Assembly (NCBI GenBank): GCA_905221605.1 | Contig: CAJNDS010002121.1 | Location: 583,501 to 647,500 of the forward strand | Source of the DNA: Symbiodinium natans | Taxonomy: Eukaryota > Sar > Dinophyceae > Suessiales > Symbiodiniaceae | Reading direction: 5' to 3' | Length of the DNA: 64,000 nt | Shown here: one piece after another, positions 50,077-59,289 of the stretch | Numbering within the stretch: position 1 is the first letter of the stretch | How the letters are laid out: each line of letters opens with the position of its first letter | The notes under the pieces: generated by a model | Seen by the model: the letters and a program-made list of their open reading frames with translations, nothing else | Told to the model about the DNA's origin: nothing | Databases searched by the model: none | Program-made: the position numbers and the translations under genes

Positions 50077-50180
50077 TAGGGTTTTAGGGCTTTAGGGTTT
50101 TAGGGTTTTAGGGTTTTAGGGTCTTAGGGTTTTAGGGTTTTTAGGGTTTTAGGGTTTTAGGGTCTTAGGGTTTTAGGGCT
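50077..50180 (+). repeat. (TTTTAGGG)n
   Basis: About 13 octamers, with CTTAGGG interruptions. Confidence 0.95.
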
Positions 50181-50464
50181 TTTTTAAAGGTTAGACTTCG
50201 GGGTTTGGGGCCATGTGGGCCTTCCAGGGTTTTGGGCTTTGCAACCACCAATGCACCCTGAAAACGTACTTTAGTTTCTATAAGTAATACAATTACTATC
50301 ATTACGATATTCATTATTAAAGCTACAGCTAGAATTAAAATCTATATTTGTGAATGTCATACACTTCTGATATTTTCTTATAACTATATTGTACTTAGAT
50401 TCTAACTCGACTGTACCTGTATTGTAATTTCTATCGAATTTGCATGATAAGACTTATATGAGAG

Positions 50465-50713
50465 ATGTACAATAAGTATAGCGCACATACAGGCGCTGAG
50501 GCACGCGCACAGCAAGAAGCGGTGAGGCACGCTGCTCAGATTGGCCTGGCGAGAGCGGCGACGCTCCCAACCCAAGGCAAAACTCCGGCACCGTTCGCCT
50601 CGCAAGCTGCAAGAGCTGGGTCGAAGCGCTTCACAATCCCGTCCAAAGGGAAACCGACACCAATCTCCGGTCAAGAACCGAGACAAACAAACCGCTTAAA
50701 CCCCGCGCTTTGA
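50465..50713 (+). CDS. Small ORF of unknown function in an AT-rich island
   Basis: 82 codons from ATG: MYNKYSAHTGAEARAQQEAV, then Ala/Arg and Pro/Lys-rich residues to a TGA. It lies in a block (50270-51260) whose edges are AT-rich and which lacks telomere-like repeats. No family recognised; could be an exon or a fragment of an inserted element. Confidence 0.35.
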   Translation: MYNKYSAHTGAEARAQQEAVRHAAQIGLARAATLPTQGKTPAPFASQAARAGSKRFTIPSKGKPTPISGQEPRQTNRLNPAL

Positions 50714-50912
50714 AGGCATCCCTCATGGCTTTCCTCACCAAGGCGATCATAGTCACCACCGTGGGTGGCAAAGGCAAAAAGGGCATTAAGCTGGATGAAA
50801 CCCACTTCCCCCCCAAAACAAGAAACAGCAAAACCAACAAATCCCTCACAGTATCACGAAAACGATTTCCAGCAGTGATACCTGGAATGCCGTCTCTCCC
50901 AAAGCATCTTGA

Positions 50913-51224
50913 TTGAACACAAACTCACAAACGCTCAAAATGAAATTACTAGGGCCAGCTCTCACTGCTATCACCAGCTGGCGCCCGTGTGTCAGCTGCC
51001 AACTGACTCAAGCACAATGGGCTCCATTTCTGGTTCACATCGGGGTCACCACGTGGCCAGTCACGTTCCAAGGTATTACCTGCGCTGAACAAGATGGCCC
51101 GCAAGGATCTTATGGCGTGCAGCCTTCGTTCATGAAAATCCTCGGCCTCTCGAAAAGCCTCCAGGAGAGCTTGAGGTCTGTTACGGTTAGCGATTCATAT
51201 AACTATCAGATGATTCTATTCTAA
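50913..51224 (+). other. Open stretch of uncertain meaning
   Basis: Two forward frames are open (one reads ITRASSHCYHQLAPVCQLPT). Codon signal does not separate them. Probably part of the same inserted block as 50465-50713. Confidence 0.2.
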
Positions 51225-51492
51225 TTCAAATAGAAGTAACTATAAATATAATCGTAAAGCCATCCCAGAGTTCTTGCCGCCCACTCAACCCCAGACCCAG
51301 AACCCTAAACCCCTAAGCCCTCACCCTGAATACTCCTAAACCCTCAGCGCTAACCCTGAATCCTAAACCCTAAGCCCTAAACCCTAAACCCCTTAGGCCC
51401 TCAATCCCTAAACCCCAAACCCCTAAGCCCGGCCCTCAAGCCTGAATCCTAAATCCTAGGATCCTAAACCGTAGAGCCTCAACATGCCCCAG

Positions 51493-51571
51493 GCGGCCAA
51501 GTCCTCGACCACCCGGGCGCCCAAAGGCCAGGAAGATGGCACGCCGTACTTAACAATCGGTATATGGGAGG
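51493..51571 (+). CDS. Candidate exon (79 nt)
   Basis: TGCCCCAG|GCG opens AAKSSTTRAPKGQEDGTPYL then TIGIWE, ending GAGG|GTGTAA (phase 1). Clear coding composition. Confidence 0.6.
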
Positions 51572-51673
51572 GTGTAACCCTAAACCCTAAACCCTAAACC
51601 TTAAACCCTAAACCCTAAACCTTAACCCCAAAGCCTACACCCTAAACGCTGTAGGTCGCTGCTCATTGTCTAG

Positions 51674-51770
51674 GTTCCGTTTCCTCAAAGGCAGGGGGCC
51701 GCCTTCTGTCAGGGACCCAAAACGGGGTCCGAAACTCATAGAACTGACATACTCCCGAACCCTGAACCCC
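51674..51770 (+). CDS. Candidate exon, frame uncertain
   Basis: TTGTCTAG|G: one frame reads FRFLKGRGPPSVRDPKRGPK then LIELTYSRT; the frame in phase with 51571 reads SVSSKAGGRLLSGTQNG. Confidence 0.4.
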
Positions 51771-51978
51771 AAAACCCTAAGCCCTGAACTCCCAACACTA
51801 AGCAGAGGGGCAAAAGCTGGTGACCACAATTCCATTTCCATAAGCATCGCTACATTAGTTAAACATTAAACCCCCAAGTCTATGCCTTCGGCCCCATGAA
51901 ATCCTAAACCCCTTTCTCTCCTTGACTGTTCCAACTCCGAGGACCTCGATCTAGACAACAGCCCCAGATCCCAACTAG

Positions 51979-52111
51979 GGCTTAGGGTTTAGGGTTTAGG
52001 GTTTAGGGTTTAGGGTTTAGGGTTCAGGGTTCAGGGTTCAGGGTTCAGGGTTCAGGGTTCAGGGTTCAGGGTTCAGGGTTCCGGGTTCCGGGTTCCGGGT
52101 TCCGGGTTTAG
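51979..52111 (+). repeat. TTTAGGG, then TTCAGGG, then TTCCGGG
   Basis: Three adjoining homogeneous blocks (about 6, 9 and 4 units), each differing from the previous by one base. Confidence 0.95.
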
Positions 52112-52281
52112 GTTGTTTAAGATGTCGACACTCTATGCCAGCTGCTTTTGAACTATGGTAAAGGGCTTGCCTCGGGCTTAGCCTTGGGTGGTCGAGGGTG
52201 TATTTTGCCTTTGGGGATGGAGGGTTGCCGAAACCCTAAACCCTAGCTGAACCCTATACATCCGAAAGCCTTGCTGTTCAG

Positions 52282-52364
52282 AAATCCGCCCGGTCTGCGA
52301 CGAGCAAAATGAGAGCCTGCTGTGTGCTGAGTCAGACGCGCTGGCCTCGGGCTTTCCAGAACAG
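52282..52364 (+). CDS. Candidate exon (83 nt)
   Basis: GCTGTTCAG|AA then IRPVCDEQNESLLCAESDAL and ASGFPEQ, ending CAG|GCTTGC (GC donor, phase 0). Confidence 0.6.
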
Positions 52365-52490
52365 GCTTGCTTTGGGATACAGATTTAGGGTTTGGGGTTT
52401 TGGGCGTTCGGGAATAAAACCAATTGCTAGGGGTTTATGGTGTTTGGGGCTTAGAGTGGGTTCTTCGGGGTACAAGTAGTAGTGGGGCAG

Positions 52491-52577
52491 GGAACCCCCA
52501 ATTGGTATAGCACATGGCTGCATGCTGGTGCAATCTTTGAGCGGTCGCGCGAGGAGCTGTTCAACATCTCCTCGCCT
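52491..52577 (+). CDS. Candidate exon (87 nt)
   Basis: TGGGGCAG|GGA opens GTPNWYSTWLHAGAIFERSR then EELFNISSP, ending CCT|GTTGGG. Phase fits 52364. Confidence 0.65.
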
Positions 52578-52719
52578 GTTGGGTAGTTGTGTATTGTATC
52601 GTCCCAAACCCTACAGACCCTGACGCCTGAACCGTTACTAAAATGCCTGAACCTGGTCACCCCAAACCTTTAAACCCTAAACCTTAAACCCTGCACCAGA
52701 GAAAAAGCTAGGCAAGTAG

Positions 52720-52801
52720 CGGGCATCCTCCCCGAGCTGCCCAAAGCCTGCCTGAAGCCCCCCAAGGCTCTTCCAAAACCGAGGGCCCACGTGAACTCTA
52801 C
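52720..52801 (+). CDS. Candidate exon
   Basis: GCAAGTAG|CG then GILPELPKACLKPPKALPKP and RAHVNST, ending CTAC|GTAAGC, a canonical donor (or CAC|GTGAAC at 52790). Pro/Lys-rich. Confidence 0.5.
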
Positions 52802-52843
52802 GTAAGCCCTAACCGGCCCTAAACCCTCAGTAGGGTTTAGGGT

Positions 52844-52875
<32 letters not shown>

Positions 52876-53167
52876 GGTTTTAACCCCTAAACCTTAAACC
52901 CGAAATAATCCCTGAAGCTTGAAGCTTTAGACCTGAATCCCAAGCCCTAAACCCTAAACCTTAAACCCAAAGCCCTAAAGCCCCACAGCCGTAAACCCCC
53001 AGACCCTAGTCCCTGAACCCTAAGCACCAAGCCCCCTAAACCCTATACCCTAAACCTTAATCCCTCGACCCTAAACCCTCATCCCTAAACTGAAAACCCT
53101 CACCCGAAACCCGAAACCCTAAACCCTAAACCCTAAACTTAAAACCCAGAGGGGCCTTCCCGCCCAG

Positions 53168-53220
53168 GTGGAGCATGCCCTCCTCGACGAGGCTCAGTGT
53201 CAGGCAGGGGACTTGTGGAA
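53168..53220 (+). CDS. Candidate exon (53 nt), last seen before the retroelement
   Basis: CCGCCCAG|GTG opens VEHALLDEAQCQAGDLW, ending GGAA|GTTTGGG (phase 2). The intron then enters the TTTGAGGG minisatellite and the copia element, so the gene may continue beyond the window. Confidence 0.6.
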
Positions 53221-53283
53221 GTTTGGGTTTGGGGTTTAGGGCTTGGGGTTTGGGGTTTAGGGTTTGGGGTTTGGCGTTTGGGG

Positions 53284-54208
53284 TTTAGGTTTGAGGGTTT
53301 GAGGGTTTGAGGGTTTGAGGGTTTTAGGGTTTGGGGGTTTGAGGGTTTGAGGCTTTGAGGGTTTGAGGGTTTGAGGGTTTGAGGGTTTGAGGGTTTGAGG
53401 GTTTGAGGGTTTGAGGGTTTGAGGGTTTGAGGGTTTGAGGGTTTGAGGGTTTGAGGGTTTGAGGGTTTGAGGGTTTGAGGGTTTGAGGGTTTGAGGGTTG
53501 AGGGTTTGAGGGTTTGAGGGTTTGAGGGTTTGAGGGTTTGAGGGTTTGAGGGTTTGAGGGTTTGAGGGTTTGAGGGTTTGAGGGTTTGAGGGTTTGAGGG
53601 TTTGAGGGTTTGAGGGTTTGAGGGTTTGAGGGTTTGAGGAATTTTTGAGGGTTTGTGTTTTTGAGGGTTTGAGGAATTTGAGGGTTTGAGGGTTTGAGGG
53701 TTTGAGGAATTTGAGGGTTTGAGGAATTTGAGGGTTTGAGGAATTTGAGGGTTTGAGGAATTTGAGGGTTTGAGGAATTTGAGGGTTTGAGGAATTTGAG
53801 GGTTTGAGGAATTTGAGGGTTTGAGGAATTTGAGGGTTTGAGGAATTTGAGGGTTTGAGGAATTTGAGGGTTTGAGGAATTTGAGGGTTTGAGGAATTTG
53901 AGGGTTTGAGGAATTTGAGGGTTTGAGGAATTTGAGGGTTTGAGGAATTTGAGGGTTTGAGGAATTTGAGGGTTTGAGGAATTTGAGGGTTTGAGGAATT
54001 TGAGGGTTTGAGGAATTTGAGGGTTTGAGGAATTTGAGGGTTTGAGGAATTTGAGGGTTTGAGGAATTTGAGGGTTTGAGGAATTTGAGGGTTTGAGGAA
54101 TTTGAGGGTTTGAGGAATTTGAGGGTTTGAGGAATTTGAGGGTTTGAGGGTTTGAGGGTTTGAGGGTTTGAGGGTTTGAGGGTTTGAGGGTTTGAGGGTT
54201 TGAGGGTT
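53284..54208 (+). repeat. TTTGAGGG minisatellite with a 17-bp higher-order unit
   Basis: An outer array of TTTGAGGG octamers (53284-53640 and 54130-54208) flanks about 26 copies of TTTGAGGAATTTGAGGG (about 53690-54130). Three minus-strand frames stay open through it (PQTLKPSN repeats) only because the unit lengths avoid stops. Confidence 0.95.
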
Positions 54209-54442
54209 TTGGGCACTCCAACGGTTCTTTGGAGACACTCGTTAGGTGTAGTTTTGCATTGTGACAACCCTTGCATTTTAACATCATGTGCATATCGTCC
54301 CGTTGCATTACCTCGCAAGCCCTCTGCAGTAGAAAAATAGAGCGTAGCTCCTGCATGGCTTAACGGTTTGGTTGCCTCAGTGCTTGTGATTACAACCTGG
54401 TATTTCCCTGATAACTATAGGTTATCAGCCGTATAGCCTACA
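54209..54442 (+). promoter_or_regulatory. Presumed 5' region (LTR/leader) of the copia-type element
   Basis: Unique 230 bp between minisatellite and Gag start. It has a short palindrome CTGATAACTATAGGTTATCAG-like (8-bp arms, about 54409-54429) and GGTTATCAG, which loosely recalls a tRNA-Met primer site (TGGTATCAG). The second LTR is outside the window, so LTR limits cannot be set. Confidence 0.35.
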
Positions 54443-57400
54443 ATGCTTGCGGATGCGAACCTGGAGAATGCTTCACCTGAACTTGTACCTGCCGAAGAAG
54501 CAGCTACAGGACGTACAGGACTACCTCTGCTGCTCCCGGCAACGGGAAGCCGAGCAGGGGCACAAGAGACGCATCTAGGTCAACAGTCGTACCCTCAAGC
54601 AGTGAACTTCGCTAACATGTCCATGCATGATGGTCGGAACCTCAGCGTGGCGGCGAACTTCTTTTCGCAGATGAATGTGTTTCATGTTCATGATGAGAAC
54701 AGAGCACGTCTCAGGACGGAGCTAAGTTTCCTAGAGATTGAAGCGGAGAGAAGGCACACACTGGCCATGGAAGAACAGGCCCGTGCAAATGAACAAGGTG
54801 TTTCGAATCTTGAGGAACTCGCCGAAAGAGTACATGCTACTCGAATGGCATCGTGTGAAGAGCGATTCGCAAGGTTCGAGCATCGGTCAGCCACCAGGGA
54901 ACTTGGACTTATCGAAGAGCTTGACGAAATGCAAGCCCGATTTGCAAGCATTGAGCAAAACGTTTCACAATCAGAGGCGCTTCTCGCTCAAAGGATGCAA
55001 GAGCAGTATCATCAACAACTCAACAGTTTTGCTGCACAACAATCGCAGTTCTTCCTCTCGGAGTTCGAAGAAAACTTCCAGGTCTACCAAAGAACCGAAA
55101 GGGAAGAATTCGATGCGATGCTGGATGCTGCGAGAGAACAGCAAGACGAGATTGAGGACAAGCTGTTGGCCACCGAAAGGGCACTAAGGTTCGCAGAAGA
55201 ATCGCAACAACAACAAGCCCCTGCGTTTCCTAGTGCACCTTCTACACCAAATGTGGTAACGCCAAACATGTTGAGCTCTAGCATGCGAGGACTCCTGGCC
55301 CAGATGAATCCAGGTAACACAACTGCACAACAGCCCCAAGCTGGTGCAGCTGCAGCGCCCTCAGAAGGACAGACGATCGGTGGACCGGTCAGTGCGAATG
55401 CGGCTGGCTTAGCCCAGCCTGCAGGACCCACTGCAGGACCCTTGACGACCCCTCCAGGTCTAGGAAATCCTGCAGCACCCGTAACCGGGATGCCGGCCAC
55501 TGGTCTGACCTCAGAAACACTGCTCGCTACTCAGGCAGCAATCCTCGAAAACCTTCGCCTCATGAAAGGTGATAGGACCGAAGACGACAAGCCAAAGGTA
55601 AAGGAAGCCGAGAGCATTAGGTTGCCAGACTTCCCAAATCCCGAAACGTACAGATCGTGGAAGACTGCGACCCGTGAAGCTATACGTGCGGCCAGCGATA
55701 GACCCGATGATGCTTTCGATTGGATCCTTGAAGTTTATGACAAGAATGCATCACACGAAAAGCTAAGGGAGCCAGGAAAGTTTGTGACTCTCGACACAAA
55801 GCTGCTCGCTGCACTTAGTAAGGTCGCAAAGGGAGACCTCGGAAGACACATCCTGAACTTCAAGGAAACCGAGGCCGCCCAAAAGAGATCCGTGAGGTAC
55901 CTCTTCGAACAACACTTCAAAACTAATGAAGAAGTGGGCTCGCTCTACTCAGTTGAGGACCTTTTGAAGGTTAACATGGTTGGAGACGATCTCACATCCT
56001 TCCTTCACAACTGGGAGAGTGTCATTGCAGGGATGAGCCATGTCCCTGAGGAAATGGTGCTACGAGACATTCTGCTCAGACAGATCAGGAAGTCAAGTCG
56101 TATGAAGTACGACTTAGAGATTTACGACCGTGCCAAGGAGGGATCCGCTTCTCACACCTACTCCTTCCTTTTGCAGTCGATTAGGGACTTGCTTACCAGG
56201 GAAAGGGTCAGGAAGAACCGAGACAGGATCGCCAAGTCCCATGGGGACAAGTTTGGGGCTCCTGCCCCGACGCGCCCGTCTCGCCCCTCCAGCCGAGGAG
56301 GCCGTGAGAGAGGTAGATCGCCATCTAGGAGCACGAGTCGCTCGCGTAGCAGCAATGCCAGCTCCCCAAAGAGGTCAAGCAGCCCGAAGGGAGTGTGCTA
56401 CGACTTTCTGAAAGGTACCTGTACTCGTGGTGACAAATGCAATTTCCTCCACAAGACTAGGTCCCAATCGCCGAATTCGAAGAAGCCTGACAAAGCCCCA
56501 AAGATCGGAGGTAAAATACAGCGTGTCTGTACTTTCTGGAAGAAAGGGAAGTGCAACAAGGGCGAGAACTGTCGCTTTCTCCACCAGGAGAAGTCAGCCG
56601 CAGCTGCGAAAGCTAAGGCGGCTGCCGCCACCCCTGATCCCACCAATCCTAAGCCTAGATCCCCCTCGCCCGCTCCCAGGAGACCGAAGAGCCGAGGTAG
56701 GTCTAAGAGCAGGGACAAGGCTGCAGCGTGTTGCCTCGCAGCACCTGCTGTGCAGCCAAGCCCTTTGGAGGACACATGGGAGGTCGACTTCAAGGGTGGA
56801 GTGTTAATCAGACACCATCGCGTGGAGAGAACAGGCTGGTATGCCCCAGGCAGCGACTGCCCGATCAATGTCCGGCGACTTAAAAGCAAGGTTAGGGTAG
56901 AGAAAAATTTCCCAGAGTACCCTCGCTTTGCTGCAGTGGCATGGAACTGGAGGAAGACTGCCCCGGAACCCTCCTCTAGGGCCTGGGTAGGCAAGTCTAC
57001 TTTCAAGATAGAGCCACTGAAGGTCACCTTCTGTGAAGAACCTGTCATGAAGGCCATTCCTGTTGAAGGCGATGGTTTCAGGCACATCAGGAGGAAACGT
57101 CGTTTCAGCGTGGCTTACGCCAACGCCGAGGACTGCCCCAAGCCGAGCATGAAAGAACAGAATCGTGCCAGGATCGAAGCTAAGCAACTTGAGGCATTGG
57201 TGATCAGCATGATGAACGATGTACCTACCAAGTGTGGTTACATGTGTGAAGACCTGACATGTGAGTCATGCGAACGCACCCCCGCACCTGCCTGCTCAGG
57301 CATAGTGCCCGGCCTAGAGTTCCTAGCTGACACTGGTAGCGAAGAAGACCTCATTAGCAAGGAGGATCTTAGGATTCACTATCCGAGCGTCGAGGTCAAA

Positions 57401-57751
57401 ACTGCATCAAGACCTGTGAGTCTAATCACAGCGAACGGCCCAGTACTTGGGGATCAATCTGTCAAAGTCGATATCCCTGAACTGAGCCTCCCAGTTGAAT
57501 GTTATCTACTGGAAAGCACTCCTCCCGTTTGCTCCGTCGGGCGAAGATGCATGGACGAGGGTTATGACTTCCACTGGCATGCGGGGAAGGTCCCTTTCTT
57601 TGTCACTCCCGACGGCAGGAAGCTGAAGTGCAAACTCAAAGGCAGGGTCCCTGTGATCGCAGAAGGCTCTGTTGCCACTCCAGCTATCGAAGAGGAGAGT
57701 AACATTGCCTCCCCGGTTTTCAGCCAGGGGGGCAGCTCGCTTTTTCAGTAG
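54443..57751 (+). CDS. Copia-type retroelement ORF1: Gag (CCCH fingers) + aspartic protease
   Basis: 1102 residues from ATG. Residues about 85-270 form a long Glu/Arg/Gln-rich coiled coil (HTLAMEEQARANEQG..). Then comes a Pro/Ala linker, a Gag capsid-like helical part (about 395-580) and an Arg/Ser linker. Two CCCH fingers follow (C-x7-C-x5-C-x3-H): CYDFLKGTCTRGDKCNFLH at about 652 and CTFWKKGKCNKGENCRFLH at about 696. A WEVD..RHH module lies at about 779 and a retropepsin-like site LADTGSEEDLI at 961-971. TAG at 57749. A heptamer G GGG GGC at 57727-57733, in the right register, would shift -1 into the integrase frame, which is open from before this point. CCCH in place of CCHC knuckles is unusual for copia Gag. 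Confidence 0.9.
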   Translation: MLADANLENASPELVPAEEAATGRTGLPLLLPATGSRAGAQETHLGQQSYPQAVNFANMSMHDGRNLSVAANFFSQMNVFHVHDENRARLRTELSFLEIEAERRHTLAMEEQARANEQGVSNLEELAERVHATRMASCEERFARFEHRSATRELGLIEELDEMQARFASIEQNVSQSEALLAQRMQEQYHQQLNSFAAQQSQFFLSEFEENFQVYQRTEREEFDAMLDAAREQQDEIEDKLLATERALRFAEESQQQQAPAFPSAPSTPNVVTPNMLSSSMRGLLAQMNPGNTTAQQPQAGAAAAPSEGQTIGGPVSANAAGLAQPAGPTAGPLTTPPGLGNPAAPVTGMPATGLTSETLLATQAAILENLRLMKGDRTEDDKPKVKEAESIRLPDFPNPETYRSWKTATREAIRAASDRPDDAFDWILEVYDKNASHEKLREPGKFVTLDTKLLAALSKVAKGDLGRHILNFKETEAAQKRSVRYLFEQHFKTNEEVGSLYSVEDLLKVNMVGDDLTSFLHNWESVIAGMSHVPEEMVLRDILLRQIRKSSRMKYDLEIYDRAKEGSASHTYSFLLQSIRDLLTRERVRKNRDRIAKSHGDKFGAPAPTRPSRPSSRGGRERGRSPSRSTSRSRSSNASSPKRSSSPKGVCYDFLKGTCTRGDKCNFLHKTRSQSPNSKKPDKAPKIGGKIQRVCTFWKKGKCNKGENCRFLHQEKSAAAAKAKAAAATPDPTNPKPRSPSPAPRRPKSRGRSKSRDKAAACCLAAPAVQPSPLEDTWEVDFKGGVLIRHHRVERTGWYAPGSDCPINVRRLKSKVRVEKNFPEYPRFAAVAWNWRKTAPEPSSRAWVGKSTFKIEPLKVTFCEEPVMKAIPVEGDGFRHIRRKRRFSVAYANAEDCPKPSMKEQNRARIEAKQLEALVISMMNDVPTKCGYMCEDLTCESCERTPAPACSGIVPGLEFLADTGSEEDLISKEDLRIHYPSVEVKTASRPVSLITANGPVLGDQSVKVDIPELSLPVECYLLESTPPVCSVGRRCMDEGYDFHWHAGKVPFFVTPDGRKLKCKLKGRVPVIAEGSVATPAIEEESNIASPVFSQGGSSLFQ

Positions 57752-59289
57752 ATAGCGGCCCTTGCGGGCTCGCCGGTGCTGCGCATGAACATCCCGCCGG
57801 TGAAGATGAACAAGACGAGGACCCGGGTAAGCACCTTGACCCTGAGGTCCGCGATGCAATTTCCAAGGTGCCGCCGATCGCCATTTCCAAAGAACAGCTA
57901 AGCAAAACGGGTTGGACTGCAACTGAAGAACACCGTAAGGTAATCATCGGACACAGACCCAAAGCCTTTAGGACTCCTGCGTCGAGACATCCTAGCTTCG
58001 TGGTCAGGACAACTTGGGTTTTCAGGGGAGGCGAATGGTCCAAGATCGAGGACAAGGTCGACATGAGAGAGCTACCGCAAAAGGTTGCTAAGTTCGAAGA
58101 GCCGACCATCCTTTCAATATCGATCTTCGAAAGACCGCCTGACAATCCCGAACCTGAACCTGATAGTGATCACGACGAAGCGCCCGATGACGTAGGAGGC
58201 TCCGAAAAACTTAGGCTGGAAGCCGAGACTGCTGCCCACAAATTCACCCATCGACCCAAGAATCCCTTCTGTAAAGTGTGCCAAAGGGCAAAAATGATGG
58301 CCCCTCATGCACGAAAGAAGGGAGGATCGAGCACTATCGCATCCAAGAAATTCGGGGACCATATCACGATTGACCATGTCATCACGAAGGACTTCCGAGA
58401 CTTTGGGTTCGAGGGGGAAACGGTTGCATTCGTGGTTAAGGATGTCTGGTCCAACTTCAGGTATGTCTACCCGGCTGTTTCCAAGAACGCTGAGGAGTGC
58501 TACGAAAACTTGCTGCACTTTCTTCAAGTTGAGGACAGTGTCGGTGTAGTGTACTCCGATAATGCGTATGAGCTTGAAACTGCTGTTAAACGGATTGGCT
58601 GCAGGCACAATACCTCTCGAGCCTATGTTGACCAAAACAAGGCTGTCATCGAGAGAGAGATCAGGACTGTCCTCGAAGGCACTCGTGCCAACCTTCTCCA
58701 GGCGGGGCTTCCTGATAAGATGTGGCCTTTGGCCGCACAGCATCACACCATGGCCCTGAACACCTCGAAGCGATTCGACACTGAGACCGTTCCTTGGGTA
58801 GATCGTTTTGATGAGGATTTCAGTGGCCTCGCCATACCGTTTGGCGCTAGAATCATCTATTGGAACAATCCGAAGCAAAATGCTACAGGTAGCTCTAAGT
58901 TTGCACCTACCGGAGAGGAAGGCATCTTTCTGGGGTACCATGTTCAGCCAGGCTTCATCTGGAAGGATGAATACCTTGTAGCGCCCGTAAAGGGATGCCG
59001 TGATGCCCTCGAGAACGACAGCCTCAAGATCCTCCGAGTCAAACGCATGGAGCTTCCGCTAGGTGAACTTACCTTCCCTCTTGCTAGCCCTATCGAAGAC
59101 AAAGGACCTCCGTCGCTTGATGATCAGAATTGTTTTGAGCAGCACAAGTCTACTGACCTCAACGAAGATGATCTCATCGAACAGCTTTTTGCCGACTACG
59201 TCCCTGAAGGAGAAGAGGACCCGTTGGATGAGCTCGATCGGAGATGCGCCGAAATCGATGCTAGGGAGAAGGAAAACAAGGAGGCGTAG
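57733..59289 (+). CDS. Copia-type retroelement ORF2: integrase
   Basis: Frame open from the slippery site; an internal segment AISKVPPIAISKEQL lies at about 57856-57900. Zinc motif HKFTHRPKNPFCKVCQRAKM (H-x3-H-x6-C-x2-C). DDE core: ITIDHV (Asp at 58372), VYSDNAYELE (Asp at 58558), Glu in VIEREIRTV (58651 or 58657). Then MWPLAAQHHTMALN and the C-terminal FGARIIYWNNPKQN...GIFLGYHVQPGF of copia integrases. Acidic tail, TAG at 59287. It inserts the cDNA copy into host DNA. The frame moves by -1 again into ORF3 near 59275-59289. Confidence 0.9.
   Translation, partial: QLAFSVDSGPCGLAGAAHEHPAGEDEQDEDPGKHLDPEVRDAISKVPPIAISKEQLSKTGWTATEEHRKVIIGHRPKAFRTPASRHPSFVVRTTWVFRGGEWSKIEDKVDMRELPQKVAKFEEPTILSISIFERPPDNPEPEPDSDHDEAPDDVGGSEKLRLEAETAAHKFTHRPKNPFCKVCQRAKMMAPHARKKGGSSTIASKKFGDHITIDHVITKDFRDFGFEGETVAFVVKDVWSNFRYVYPAVSKNAEECYENLLHFLQVEDSVGVVYSDNAYELETAVKRIGCRHNTSRAYVDQNKAVIEREIRTVLEGTRANLLQAGLPDKMWPLAAQHHTMALNTSKRFDTETVPWVDRFDEDFSGLAIPFGARIIYWNNPKQNATGSSKFAPTGEEGIFLGYHVQPGFIWKDEYLVAPVKGCRDALENDSLKILRVKRMELPLGELTFPLASPIEDKGPPSLDDQNCFEQHKSTDLNEDDLIEQLFADYVPEGEEDPLDELDRRCAEIDAREKENKEA

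Noticed and set aside
53139-54356. Minus-strand open frames of 300-405 codons reading (PQTLKPSN)n
   Set aside because: They are the translated TTTGAGGG minisatellite; unit lengths of 8 and 17 bp avoid stops in several frames at once. No coding signature outside the repeat.
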